From Microcebus murinus (taxonomy: Eukaryota; Chordata; Mammalia; Primates; Cheirogaleidae), in contig NC_134108.1 in assembly GCF_040939455.1 (NCBI RefSeq), forward strand, positions 6,973,501-7,037,500: a stretch of DNA of 64,000 nucleotides. Direction: 5' to 3'. The translations under genes and the position numbers were made by a program. This document shows, piece after piece, positions 23,560 through 37,440 of the stretch (positions are counted from its first letter, which is position 1; every line of letters starts with the position of its first letter). The notes under the pieces are model-generated. The model had not been told where the DNA came from and did no database searches. It saw nothing but the letters and a program-made list of their open reading frames with translations.

Positions 23560-23900
23560 TTGAAAAATGTGCTTTATTCATTTACATACAATTTATCATA
23601 TTTACACATAATTCATATACAGTAAAATTCAGCAATTTTAAGTGCACACTTAATGAGTTTTGACAAATGCACGGAGTCATATTACCACTCCCATGCCACG
23701 GTACGGTAAACTCATCCACGGCCCCGGAAAGTTTCCTCACGTCCCTCGGAAGTCAGTCCCTTCCACCCACTCTGGGTCCTGGCACCCTCACATCTGCTTT
23801 CTGTCATGACAGTGTTGCTTTTTCTAGAATTTCACAGAAATAGAACCACACAGTGTGCTGCCTTCTGTGTCTCACTTGCCATTCTGTTTTCTCATACCTT
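23560..23900 (-). mobile_element. Old L1 3'-region fragment
   Basis: Phrases such as 'agtaaaattcagcaatttta', 'gagttttgacaaatgcac' and 'agaatttcacagaaatagaa' correspond to the antisense of old L1 3'UTRs. The edges are approximate. Confidence 0.55.
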
Positions 23901-26900
23901 TTATACCATCTAGATGGGGGATGCTGGTTTTGATTTGGAGCAAAGGGAAAAGGGGGAGATGCTCGGGGTAACATTTGCCTGTTTGGAGGCTGGTTGCCTA
24001 GCGATGCCGCCCCACTCGTAGCAGAAGAAGCCATCGCTCAAGGTTAAACTGCAGATGCCTTGTCCTTGTGTTTACTCAAGGAGCGGGATTGCTATTTGCT
24101 CTATCCGTCTCTTTGATCGTCCCTTAACTCTGCCAAGACACTGTTTGACAACAATGATGTACTCTATGTTAAAAGAGTACTTTATTCGTCTTTCTTTCAT
24201 TAATTCAGCTCTCCTTACAATTCTTCCTGGTGCCTTTGTGAAACATTACCTCAAGTTGACATTTTAAATTGCCAAGGAAGAGAAAGACATTATAAATAAC
24301 CATCTGTTATAAACATAGTATTCAGAGCTCCCCATGTGAAGGACTGGTTTCAGGTCAAGAAAAGATAGCCCAGAGACGTGGTATTTGACTTATTTTTTTA
24401 CTGGCACGTTATCTAAACTTTATGAGCCTTAACTTTCTCATTAGTAGCATAAGGAGGTTAATACTCACTTCATTAGGGTATTCTGAAGATGCAATTAGAT
24501 ATCCCATGCGCGTGCACACGCACACACACCCCTGGAACACGGTAAGTGCTCAGTACCAGAGGCTGTAACATGAACACTGCTTTTTATAACATTTGGGAGG
24601 TACTTTACTTCCAGGTGACAATTCACTCGGCACTTTTCCAGTTAGTAAACTGTAACTAATGCTGCGATGCATAAAGGGAGATGCTTTTGAAGGTGCTCTG
24701 ATGGGAATTCCTTCGTAAAGAGAACTGTCACAGAGCCTTTTCTAAAAAAAAATATAGGAACATATTTCTTTTTGTGTTGGAGTTTCTTAACTATGCCAGA
24801 TGTATTTAATGTCAATTTGGCACCGTTGATCTCCCAGGCTTACGTGAGGGTAAATTTTCATGAACATACACACAAGCAAACAACACGACATGTAGAGAAC
24901 CGTGCTACTCAAGGTGTGGCCTCCAAGTCAGCGGCATCTACATCACCTGGGAGCCTATTAACTATGTCTTGCCCGAGACCCAGAGTCGACATCACACTTC
25001 AGTCACGTCCCCAGGAGACTGGGGCGAGAAGCACCGAGAGTCAATGAACAGCAAGTCCCACCTGGACTGCTCACTCCAGTATTTAGTTCTTCCTGGAGCC
25101 CTGGGTTGAGGAGAAATTTGAGTCCTCCCGGGCTTAGGAGGGAAGAACGCTGCTTCTCTGCAGGCTCTGCCATGGGCAGGAGCAGGGGACAGCATTGGGT
25201 AGCTGCATTTCTAGCCTGGCAACTTCATAGGGTTGTTCTCACTAGGTGACTTCTTCATCAGTTGCCATATTTCTCAAGGAAAGCTGACCCTGATGAGAAG
25301 AGGAACTTACCTATCTTGAGTCCAACACTGTGCCTTAAGAGGTGAATGTGCCATCACTAATTAATTCCCTGTAGGCTCTGGTGTCTAGAAAATGTTAGTC
25401 TCTAAAAGTCTGTATGAACAAAATCTCGTTTGAGGATCTGGGGCATACTGTTCCGCACTCGAAGTTAGACTGCCCACGGGTCTTAGGGGCAAGCGTCAGA
25501 GACGGAGGGCTCAGCGGGGCGGGGAGGTAGCCCACCCGTGACCACTGACATACGCCCACGACCTTCCACCCCACTGCCCTGGTCACGGCCCCTTAGTCAG
25601 ACAAACGCCAGTCCCAGAAGGGCCAGGAGCATGTGCGTATCTGATGTGACAGAGCTTTCGCCAGCGTCTCGGCGGAAGTAGTGCTGCCCGGTATCCACAA
25701 AAGAGAATTTGCCAAATTCCCTGTAGAGCTTTGGCAATTTTTGAAAACCTCCATTATCTCTTCAAACAAGAGTAGATTTAAAAAAATATGTACTATGCAA
25801 GAGCTCATATGATAAAGAAATACCTGTGTTAAAGTTATCTTGAGTGTTCGATGCTATTTGAGGTAGTTAAAAATAAATCCCCCATCCCCTCAGTGCTGTC
25901 CAATAAAAACATATGAGCCACATGCATAAGCTTATATTTTCTAATGGCCACGTTAGAAAAGAAATGGGAAAATTAATTTTAATGATGTTTCATTTAATCC
26001 AATCTACCCCAAACATTACCATTTCAACTGTAATCAGTATGAAAGTCATGAGGTATTTGACATTCCCTGCTTCATGCTAAATCTTTGAAACCCTTTGTGC
26101 AGATCGCTCGGACAGCACATCTTAGCGCAGACTTGCCACGTTTCGAGGGCTCAACTGCACTCTTCAGCAGGGGCCCCTGTACGGGACAGGGCGAGTCCCC
26201 ATAACCTAGGCCCAGGGGCTGTTTTGGTGAAACATGGTGTGGAGGAGACATTTTGTGCTACTGGCCTGAGCTGGCCTGATGGAGCCGTCACTCACTCCCG
26301 CAGGACCGGGCACGCCGCCAGGAGCAGCAAAAGGGCCTCTATCTACGAAGGCCCACGAGGGACCCAGAGTGCAGCCTCGATGTTAGCAAAGGTTAGAAGG
26401 TCGCAGTGGTTGGTCATGTGTTGGAACATTTCTTCATTTCTTAAAAACAAAGCTGAGAGCATTTTTATTTTTATCTTTTTTTTTGGAAGGGGGGGAGGCT
26501 ATTAAATTAAGGGAAGGAGAGAAGAAAAAAAATAAGAGAGAGCACTCTCATTCTGAAACTCATCCTAAACGCTTAAACTTGATGTTAGGGGACTGAAGGT
26601 CTCCAGTGGCACCAGTAATGTAGATGCCAGTAATCATCACGGAAAGAGAACAAGTTCTAAATATCACATTTTAAAAATCCCCAATGTCGGAAACTACGGT
26701 ACACAAAACTTTTAGTTCCACTAATAGGCAACTTGCGAATCTATAAGACACTAGGTAGCCATGGATTTTTTTGAAGAGGGAGAGAAAGCTGTTGCAAGTG
26801 GATTAAAGCAAATTGTCTGCTATATCACAAATACATGTCAAAGCCACACACTCCGCCCATCACAATTCTCATCATCACTTCGTCTTAGTCCGAATGTATG

Positions 26901-29619
26901 TACTCCAAGGGAAACCGCACCCGGGTCCAAAGGGGACACGCATGTAAACACTGATCACAATCACTGGCGGCAACCCGGGGCCATCATCAGGAAGATGGAG
27001 ACGTGAGACACACGGGCATGTGCTAATGACCATCACGTGGCAGTTGGAAGCAATGCACGCACACAGGAGCAAGTAGGGCAGACATTTAAAGCGTGGTTGA
27101 GCGGGAAAGTAAGCATTACAACAAGATCTGGAGTGGCACGGTGCCATTTATGTCACCTAAATACACATAGACAGTGTCCTCTGCATCATAAGGACACATG
27201 AATATCAAAGGGCGTAAATTAGACACATGGAGTGGGAACCTACAGAGGGACGAGCGGGGTTGGGGGAGGAAGGGAAGAGGAAAACAAGCAAAGTGAGGAA
27301 GGGCCTTGCATAGCCCCATGGTGACTGAGCCACGCACAGAGGGGCACAGTTAACTCTGCACCCAAAGGACAAGAACCCAAACGACTCACAGAGGCACTTA
27401 GATGCCATCTCAGAATTTCCTCCATCTTCAGTGCTTCTGGATTTGCCAAATATCTAATTTTGCCTTCCTCATGTCTTACCCAGAAAGCCCTTGATTTCAC
27501 TTGGGAATGCTGAAAAATTATCCAAAGAAACTCAGGTATAGCTGAAGAGTCCTTCGGCTGAAGATATATATAGCTGAAGAGTCCTTCAGCTCTTCGTAAG
27601 TGGCATACCTAAGGATATAACTTTAACTCTGAAAGCTCCTACAGTAGTTGCTCAACAGGGGAAACACTTTACTTGTGCTCCCAGGGCAGTGGCTCCTCTC
27701 ATTACTGAGCATGGTTCCTCTCATTACTGAGCATGAGGATGTCCGGTTCATGTCCGCAATGCGAAGACTGCCCACATGATGGGAACTGTGCTTTTCATTT
27801 CTGCTCACAAAGTGACACAAATTTACTGTGGTTTAATAATACTTTCCAATTCATTACTAATTACAGTTGCATTTACTTTCATCTGGAAAAAAGTACATTT
27901 TTATCCAAGATGTATTAATTCACTCTACAGACAAGGCTTGGTTGTAAATGGTTTGTGGATCTTTGTAGCAACTCCATAGTCCCTAAGGATCTGTGGCCCG
28001 CTGGACAGACTGGCCACATGATTCTTCCATCAACTCTGGGGCTGAGGTTACAGCTGCTGGGAGACAGGAGCGTGTGAACAAGAACACTGCAATCTGCTCT
28101 TCCTGAGTTCCCTCTCTGGTCACCCTCCATGCCCATCACTAGGGAAGGTGACAAAGCTTTGCTACACAAGAAAGATTCCTCTAGCCGAAAAAATGTCCTG
28201 AGTTCTGACTACTTCCCTAACATTCCCTAAGTTATTCTGGAAAGGATAAAGATTCTCTGCTCTTTAATGAATCCTTTATTTTGGCACCTTACAAAGACTT
28301 CCTATCAATCCATTTCCCTTGCTGTATGGAAAGGAGGAAATTATATTTCCTTCCCTCAAATAGTACCAAAGTCAGAGAAAAATGAAAACAGAGCAGGTCC
28401 ATATTACTTTTTCCAAACCAAGTAGCGTAGCCCTTTCTGCACGTGTGGGCCAGTACAGTCTGTATGAGTGGGTGGGTTTGCACAATCAGCACCCCCAGGA
28501 AGACGCGTTGCTATGCCAACAAAACCTAGATGTCCTTCATCCACCCATCTATTCGATGGATCTTAATTTTAATTCTTTCTAAGGGAGGGAGGATTCATCC
28601 CATGAAAATTGAGCACCTGCTATCTTTTAATACCATATTCCTGGATGAGGCCTCAAGAGACTGGATCTCAATGTGTTTTCTCTGTTACTATTTAGTACGA
28701 GTTCCTCCTGTTTCATCTGCGTCAAAGGGGCACATCTGTGTACACCGATATTCAATCTAGCTCTGGGGAATTTAAATGGATTTAGCTTTCTTCCCAGGCT
28801 GCATCTCTTTTCTCAGGATTATTTCAGGAAAAAAAAGGCAATTTTCCTGGTGGGTCAAAGATCTAGCAAACAGGACTGTCATGGAAACAGCAGCTCTGGG
28901 CCATGAATAGCGCCAGGAACTCCAGCCGGGGCCCTGGCTGCAGAGGGCTCTGGGCGTCCTGTGCGCTGTCACCTCCGCTGGGGACGACACTCACAGAGAG
29001 GGGCACGTTCTCATTTACTCACAGCAGGGAAGCACAGGCATTTGGATCGCAGAACCCGATTATGCCAGAAACACAAGAATGGGCAAGATGGCAAAGGAAC
29101 AAAACACTTGAAAAAGCCGATAGAGTGTGAAGGTTCCAAAGACGGTATCAGAGGGCCATTCCCCCGCACATGCTGAAGACGGAAAAAGGAAAAGCAAATT
29201 CGCTCCTCTCGTCTGTTAGAGAGGGACCCAGAGCTAGAATAATTGAATCAGGTGCTTTCACAATTCTCACAAAAGAGAGCAACCAGTATTAACAGAATAA
29301 AGTAAGCCTGCGTGGGTGATTTGTTTTGTTTTACATTTTAATTTTGTTTGCGATACCAGCGGGTCTTGGGCTACGCTAGACGAAAGCAAATGCTTCTCTG
29401 TCTACCAAGGGCTGCTGGGTGGGAAAAGGGGACCCTTGTTCCTAAAGGGCCAGGGGAACCCAGCCTTTGGGAGGGGAATGCAGGATCCCACTGGTTTCCA
29501 GATTACATGACTAAAGCATGCCTGAGTAGCTCTCAGCATTGCTTCGCGGAGCTCAGATCTCCCCTCCTGGGTCATAACCCACAAATGTTAGAGTCGGAGA
29601 CGAGGAGACAGGGCTGATG

Positions 29620-30130
29620 TCCAGTGCAGGGGCCTGAAGGTCAGGTCCAGGTGTCAACATGAACGGCCCTCATGCAGAAGCCATCACTAGAGGGGCCAAG
29701 AACTGCAGGCAAGAACTGCCTTCAACTGGCTTGTCCGCGATCTCGGCCACCTTACATGAACTTTGCCTAAATACGATACCATTTACATCGCGGTTTTAAC
29801 ATTTCTATGCCCTGACATCACCATGACAGTTCTGAGACAACTTTATAAAGTATAAAAATGGGAGGGAACCCAATTCTAGGAATCACTACCTAGATTTTTA
29901 GTAAAAGTCAACCCCTTATCCTTGAATATTCCTCCCCTCAATTAGTAAGGCTACAAAAGACCAAACACCATTTCCTCCTGGTGAAGCTGCTCTTTTTCAG
30001 TCTGCCCGCTCTTTCATTTGAGAGTATACTTTTGCTTTCAATAATAATAATAATAATAATAAAGCCTTTTGTTTGCTTGGCTTACATAGTGCATCCTGAA
30101 TTTCTTTTTCCTGATGATCACCAAGAAGCT
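29620..30130 (+). mobile_element. LTR-like segment with TATA box and poly(A) signal
   Basis: A promoter-like 'gtataaaaatgggaggga' (about 29849) and a downstream 'tttgctttcaataataat' followed by an (AAT)n run (30040-30061) give the U3-R-U5 layout of an LTR. I cannot name the family and did not find a target duplication. Confidence 0.4.
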
Positions 30131-31319
30131 GGAGAAACCTCCACTCGGAGGCAGCTAACACATAGACCTGCCTGTGAGGTTTGCTGGAATCTTAGCAGCG
30201 GGGATGACAGAGTAAGTGAGAAGGGAAAGGGCGGTGGCTCTGAGCCTAAACAAGCAAAGGGACTTGCTCCTCCAAGTGGAGAGGCCAGCCCGAGGGCAGA
30301 GGACACACTAGGGTCTTCTGCGAGCTGGCTCTGCTGTCTACGGCCCAGGTACTCGTCTGGAGGATGGGCTCTCAGCGGCAGCAATCTCTAGAAAGAACAG
30401 GTACCAGCCACGAAAGGGGGTGCCAGCATCCAGCTTTATGACAATGAATGAGTGAAGACTTTTCTACTTTCTGAGGAAGGAGCAGGCAGAGAGCAAGCAG
30501 GGGCCCGGGGCCCAGTCAAACAGGCTAGGGCTCAGGAGCCGACAGAGGACTAGAGTAGGAACCAGGCATTGAGGGAGAAGGGGCTGGGGAAGGAAGCAGA
30601 GGCTTGGCAGGCACAAGGCACTCAGCAGTTTGCCTTTGGTACTGGGAATAGGCCAGCAAATTCCAGGCCACATGCTCCAGTTGGGCCAGGAATCCCAGTT
30701 TGCCAGAGACACTTTCAGCGTTAACTCTGAAACCCCCAAGTTCCAGAATTCCTCCCAGTCCTGGGAAAACGGGGACAGGTGCCCACCCTACTAGACACGC
30801 TCTGGGTGCATTCCCTGTCCTGGGTTCTGTGAATACAATTACTCTTTAGTAGTATGTCCTCAGACACCAGCATTGGCTGGATAGGATCGAACAATGAAGT
30901 TTACACAACGCTAACGCTGAGTGCTTTCCTTTCACAGCTCTAATGAATATTTGTCAAACTTTAACTTGTATTAACAAGAAATAGTTAGGATTCTGACGAA
31001 GGCATGACCCAGTTATTTCAAGAGGGGATCTGGAAGATGAGCTTGGGTGCGTGGGAGGCACAGCTCCCTGCGGCTCCTCGCTCAGACGCTGCTCCGCGGT
31101 GAGGCATCGCGCAGTGTGCGTGGCTCACTCCAGGATGGTAATCTCAGTCTTTAAGGCACATGTAACTTGAATTTCTAATACCTTTAAAGCCACATAATGC
31201 TCTGCAACATCCTCTCCTCAATATTTACATGGGTTAAATGACAGTCCATTTACATGGACGATGTTAGGCTGAATTTCCTTTTGTGAAAATATTAGGTAGA
31301 TAGCAAGGGATTCCAGGTC

Positions 31320-31897
31320 TCCTAGGGACGAAAGTGGGTGCCTTGCCTTAGTGTGATTGCCCCACCTGGGAAGAAGGAGAAGGGTGGGCCCCTGTCGTGG
31401 CCCTGCCCCACCTTAATTCTGTCCCGAGCGACTGCCACACCTGGGGTAGGAAGGGAACACCCTACAAATCTACCAATGAGAATATAGTGCATCAACTGCA
31501 AAAGAATGCAGAGGACTCTCTAGCCCACGGGCCAGGCTGCACAGGTACAACAGAGTCCAGAAAGTGACCTAGAACACCCCACATGCATAGTAGGACTCAG
31601 GTCATGCAACTCCCAACTGTCCAGTCAAAGTGGTTCCGTGGTGATGTCCGAGCCACTTGGGCGGTCTGGATGCTATAAAACAAGACTGAGACCACTATCA
31701 AGCCCTTCCTTTGCTTTCCCTCGGCTGTGACAATGGGTCCTTTCGTCATCTGTGGCATATGTATCACACACTGTAAACCTATATCTTGTTCTTGCTCTAC
31801 AATCCTATCTTTCTCTCCTCAATAAACCTCATTTTCATGCTTGCCTTACTTTGGTGCGTCTGGTCATTCTTGAGCCATGAGCGCACCAAGAACCAAC
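31320..31897 (+). mobile_element. Probable solo LTR
   Basis: It contains 'tgctataaaacaagactgag' (TATA-like, about 31670) and 'ctcctcaataaacctcattt' (poly(A) signal, about 31819), and ends near 'accaagaaccaaca'. The layout is that of an ERV LTR. Start and family are uncertain. Confidence 0.5.
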
Positions 31898-32433
31898 ATT
31901 TCAGACCCCTGAAACCCAACAAAGGGAACTTAGTAGTCATTACATTTGAGAAAGGAACTCAGAGCCCTTGACATGCTCTCGACATAACAGTTTATCAGTG
32001 CTGCTCTTAGGACTATTTCGGTGTAGCATAAACAGTTCTCACAGTTTACGTCACATAGTGTTATTTTTAAAAAGTTAAAGACACAGAAAGTAAAGACAGC
32101 CATTTAAACATAGCCCATTTATAGAACTCAGGCTATTTCCAAAAATATAAAGTATGAGTAAATTAATGATTGGCTGCAAAGGTCCATTTTGCGTTGGGTA
32201 TATCAAGTGTCCTGACATTTTTTATGCTTTTGAGACTATTCTAAATTAAAGCGAGTGTGATAATATGCATATGCAGTCATCATTTTTGAGATGTTTTAAA
32301 GATGAGGGCTTTGCTAGTAGAACTGGCACCATTCACTGTGCAGTGAAAGAACGAAGACTTAGCTCCGTTAGGGGAAAGCACTGGACGTGTTCCCAGTGAC
32401 TTTCTTTCCAATACCCTTGACTATTTTTGAGAC

Positions 32434-32862
32434 TCACACCTTTCCCATTCTGACGCAGGACTGCCCTGCAGACCCTTCTGCCACTGCCTGGGCCAAAACT
32501 ATGTTCTCTGGAGCTTTTGAAATGAATTTCATGCGGAGAAATTTCGAATCCCAAGTCTGAGATAACAGCTGGACACAACGGTCAACACGGACAACATCAT
32601 AATTGGACTGAATTACCATACGGCCCCGAAGGACTTCACAAAAGTCAGAATCATGGTGCGGTTCCTCTTTCGGAAGAAAAAACTTGTTTATAAAAATCCC
32701 CCTTTGAAAGGAAATGTCACAAACAGATATTCCCAAAGCTGGAAAGCCCCTTTCGGAAGCAACATTGGTATTTGTGTGACAGTTCATTAAATTATAGAAA
32801 AGACAGTAGCCATTAAGAGTTGGAAGTCTCTCTGCTAACTCAGGTAACCTAAAAATTAGCAA
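32434..32862 (-). other. Unidentified 142-codon open frame in intron 5
   Basis: I do not recognise the product. The frame runs on the SLC22A3 strand and includes FFLPKEEPHHDSDFCEVLRG and VDRCVQLLSQTWDSKFLRMK, mixed-composition text not typical of repeat shadows. It is preceded by an acceptor-like 'gctaatttttag|gttacc' (exon start would be 32848) and ends beside a donor-like 'aaag|gtgtgagt' (about 32440). Candidates are an orphan exon, a decayed retrocopy of a gene, or chance. Its phase does not allow a smooth cassette exon into OCT3 to be assumed. Confidence 0.2.
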
Positions 32863-35800
32863 GACACTTCTAATGAGGTTTTAATCTTCTCTGTTTTTGA
32901 AATATTTCAAAGAATGGGATCACTTATACTGATGATGGGCCCAAAGGAATCTGGGACCAGAAAGCTCAAATGTCCATTCTTGATGTCACCTGAACATACC
33001 ACCAAGGGAACTAACTGCCCATGCGCTTGTTTATGCAAGAACATGTACTGACATAACAGCTGGTAGTCAATTTCAATAAGCTTTAGATCAGATATGAACA
33101 ATATACCATATAGGCATATCCCCAAAATAAGAAAACTACAATCAAAGCTTAGGGGTTTATTTCACCAGCATAGCATAAAAATATCGCTAACAAATATGGA
33201 GATATTAAGTTCTGTGGTACCAGAGGCTTTTTGTTGACTAGAATTGTAGCCTACTGTTCTCCATGAGCACATCCCACACAAAGACAAGAGGTGTGGGAGT
33301 TTTGCGGGGAGGGGGAGGAGAGGGATCTTTAGGGTAAAGGCCTTTAAAATCCTTGAAAAACAGGAAACTAAAAATGCTGCCACAGTGACTACCTGTGTAG
33401 CTGTATAATCCAGTTCGGCACAGTGACAATGGCTGTCCAATCAGTGTATCAGTCACCTATTGATAGATAACGCAGCCTACCGGCCACTGATCTTAGCAGC
33501 GTGAAGTAGCAAGCGTTCACATGGCTCAGCGTGTGTGAGCTGGCTGGGCAGCTGCAGAGGCAGGCCTGGAAAGCTTTGCCGGAGCAGCTCTGCTCTGGGT
33601 GTCTCTCAGCCTCCTCTGGGCCCCGCAAGTGAGGCTGGAGGTGTTCTCTTCATGGTGATGGCTGAAGTGCAGAGGGAAAGCCCAACCTCAGAAGCACATT
33701 TCAACCCTCTACTGTATCACATCTGGTAACCACTGGCCAAAGAAAGCCACATATCCCAGCCCAACGTGGAAGCACAGAAGTGCACTCCACCTACCACGAG
33801 GCCAAGGCAATTTACATTGCCACGCCCAACATCAAGGAAGCCAGGAAGTATTTTCAACCCACGGAAATGAGAGAGAGGAATGAATATTTCCAAATAATAA
33901 TCCAATCTACCACTATCAGAAGCCTTCTAGATAACCAAAAATATGTTGAACCCTATTCTGGCAATTGAACTTGTAATACTATGATCAACTGCATTAGTCA
34001 GCTTTGGCTGCAAGAGCAGACACCTCCAAATCTCTGTAGCATATGGAGACAGGTTTAGCATACAGTAGCTTACAGCAGAAACAGCTATTTCTCGGCCATA
34101 TTCCATACAGCAGTGTGGGGCAGCTAGGGCAGCTCTGCTCCAAGGTGTAGCTCTCTCCTGAGACCCATGCTGAAGGTATAGCATCAACGTGGGATATGCT
34201 GTTCTTAGGGCAGATGCTAAGAGCAAGAGAGCTGTCGGAAACTCATGATGCCTCTTAAAGCTCCTGCTCTGAATCAATATTCTGGCACTTCTGGTGTTTG
34301 GATCCAATCAAGTCAGGTGGCCAAGCCTGACACTGGGTGGGGATGGAACTGTCTGCAGAGACATACTGCTACCAGTCACCTGGCAATGGGCGGGGGTGGG
34401 ATGTATAATCCTCTTACGGAGAGGAAGTGAATAGTTGACAACATCATACAATCAATCACAGATAACACCACTTCACATTCGCTAAGAAAGAATCCCAGCC
34501 CTCCACTACTTAGCAATAGACCAAGGCTACTACTACCAAAATTGTAGGCACTCTCATATGCTTGTCTATTCCTTTTCTATTTTAACAAACACACACATGC
34601 AGCACCTGGGACAGTGGCCATAACCTCTGATGGGCACTGTCATTCAATACATCATTCACCCATACACCCAGTACTATTACATGTCCGTCACATGAGAGAG
34701 GAAAGTAGAGCTGAGTGGTTAGTGATCAGGTGTAAGGCAAGAAACAGCACACTACAGGTGACAGGTAGGAAGTAATGTCCAACCGATACCAAAGAAAAAT
34801 TTCACATTGACTGGAACATGCAAAAACTTTGCGCTATGAGCAAAATAGAGGGTGTGGCCAGGGTAGAAAACAGTTCTCTTCCCCGACATGCTCCCTTGGG
34901 TCACTGGGTGATGGTGGATGTTCCCAAAGACATCATGAGATACCGTTATGTCGCAGATGTGCCTGTGCTGTAATTACTGTAGACTCACCACCAATAGTTT
35001 GCTTTTTATTTTTTCAAGTAGGCCTTAGAAATTATAGTATGCAAATGCTAAAAGGCTAAGAACCACCAGACTAGATGCCTCAGGTAATCCTCCTTCTGCG
35101 TTGGGTGACCACCTACTGTTTACAATTCCACCCACCCTCTGATTCTCTTTAATTTCCATGAACCTCCTAGAAGCTTGCCTATTTTACATTGGTATTTGGA
35201 TTTTTGGATTCTATTTTTGATTATAATATAAGATATACTCTTGGTATATTACAGCCTGCAGTTCTGATCACCTGTTTTTCTACCTGTTAGCTGTCTCTTC
35301 CACAGAGCCAGAGGCCAGCCAGGAACTTTGGAATATGGAAGCAGAGAGACCAGTGAGACGGAGACAGAGTTTGCCCACCCATGAAAGGGGTAACATCCAT
35401 GTGAACTATAACTGAGGCAATTTACAGGACACACAGCCCTCAGAACAATCCATCTGGTTGAATAATGGAATCAAAACCATCGAACTTTTCTCTTCCCATA
35501 TCTCCCCTCCACATACTACAGCCCTGAGGATTGGTGCGACTCTAGATTGTGGTGAACTTATGTTATCTTCTATAAAATAGGGCATCCTTGGGTAGTTAGG
35601 TTCTTAGGATCCCCTAAATATACTAGGACCCCTGGTGTCAGCGATGGAACAGGCTGGGCTTGGTAGGTGGCCAAGGTTCTTTTGGAGAGAGAGTTCAGAG
35701 TGGCCAGAATTCCTAGGGCCGCTTTGAATCCAGCTAGATTCCTTGGATCTTAACGCTGACATGAACAATATTTATTTGAGTCACCAAAATATGAGTAATT

Positions 35801-36639
35801 GATATAGGCCATGCTTATCATTCCACAAAAGCTATATTAGGATCCTGCTCTGATTTTGGTGTTGGGGTTTACGTGCAACGCCTGCCCTGCTGGCCAGCAC
35901 TTCAGGGTATCGCAAAGAGGTGTTTTGCGCATCACTATGCTTTGTGGGAACGTAAGGCCCTTTGAGATGGAAAATTATGGTATGGCCTCTGATATGATTA
36001 AATTCAGCTCTTGGCAAGGTGTTCTAAACTGAACTGTTAAATCCTTCTCATCTCGAAGATAAAGCTTTGCTTTTCTGCTTATGTTGTACAACTATTATAA
36101 AAGGGTTTGAGATGGGTAGGTTCAGTTTGGAGACATTTATTTCAAAAACCAAAGCATCCTTGGAGAAATAGGTGATTCAAGTGGGAGACTGGAACTTACA
36201 AGATGAGTTTGTGAATTGGAAGTCGTGGTGTGCTAGGAAGTGTTCCAAAACTACCAAAAGGGTGGCAGGACTCAGGAACCAACACAAACATGCTTCATCT
36301 GCCCTAAGACGGGGCAATTTGCACGTCAATAAGGATATAAACCAAAATAGCTGTAAAGGACTGAAACATATACAATCTGTTTAAATCCAGGCATTTATAA
36401 TGACACTTGAAAAACCACACAACTCACTGATAACTTTTGGAGGATGTGAGAAACCAATTCATTATTTTGAAAAGAAAGAAAGAATTACACATATGTCCTG
36501 CCTTTCCTATACGAACTATATCTCAGAGTAACTGAGAGTTGATGGGAGAAGTTGGTCTTCATAATAATATTCCAGTAATAAATGAAGATTCCATTAAGAG
36601 ATAGAATCTACCTTTCCATTAAATGTAGTGGAAGAATTG

Positions 36640-37440
36640 TTGCCAAAAGTATCAAATTTGAACTTTATTAAACTCTAGATCTAATCACCAATTTACAGAG
36701 AATACAAAGATCAGAGGAACACGTTAGAGGCTCCTAAGGACGTAATCAACAAAATTTAGACTGTGGGAAACTCTATGGGCAAAACTCCCCAGGATTTTTC
36801 ACCCCCAAAGTTTCCAGGAAAACAAAAAGTACAGGAACTTATAGACTAAAGAATCCTGAAGAGACAGCCCAACCCATCACAATATACAAACTTCAGGAGG
36901 ATTCCAATGCAACAAATAAGCCATAAAACAGGATAAGATATTCAGGGAATTGGAAACCCTGATTTGATAGTTGATAGTAAGGAATTATTTGCTTTTTCTT
37001 AGAATAATTATATTGAGCTTATTTTTATATTTATATTATATATACCTCTGCCCCCCCCCCCCCCCCAGTTTGCTCTCACAGTAGCAATGAGTCCTCACAG
37101 CTGGATCAAAGATGTGGTTTCTTGTACTGAATTTTAAAAGCCAAATGAGTATTTCTTGCAATTCATCTAGCAGTGTTCTTAAGATAGTGCACACATAGTC
37201 CCAGAGATAAGTATTTATGTGTTTCTATTTTAGAGAAAAATATTACAAGATGAAATGCTATCATGGCTGGATAGGATGATTCTTTTCAGTGAGTGGCGAG
37301 AGTAGGCTGAGCATAGAAAAATAAGATTGGTCAGGAGTGGGTAATTGCTAGATCTAGATGATGTACATATAGAAATTCATTGCTCTAGTTTTTGAATTGG
37401 TCTGAAAATTTCCATGTTAAAATTTTGGGGACAAAAGTAA
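36640..37440 (+). mobile_element. Ancient retroelement 3' end-like region
   Basis: The segment includes 'acagcccaacccatcacaat', 'aagatgaaatgctatcatgg' and 'gaaaatttccatgttaaaat'. This is the kind of text found at the 3' ends of old mammalian L1/LTR elements. It is interrupted by the C16 run. The family is not resolved. Confidence 0.35.
37051..37066. repeat. Homopolymer run of 16 C
   Basis: Sixteen consecutive C follow an AT-rich stretch; the minus strand carries G16. Length in the assembly may be unreliable. Confidence 0.9.
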
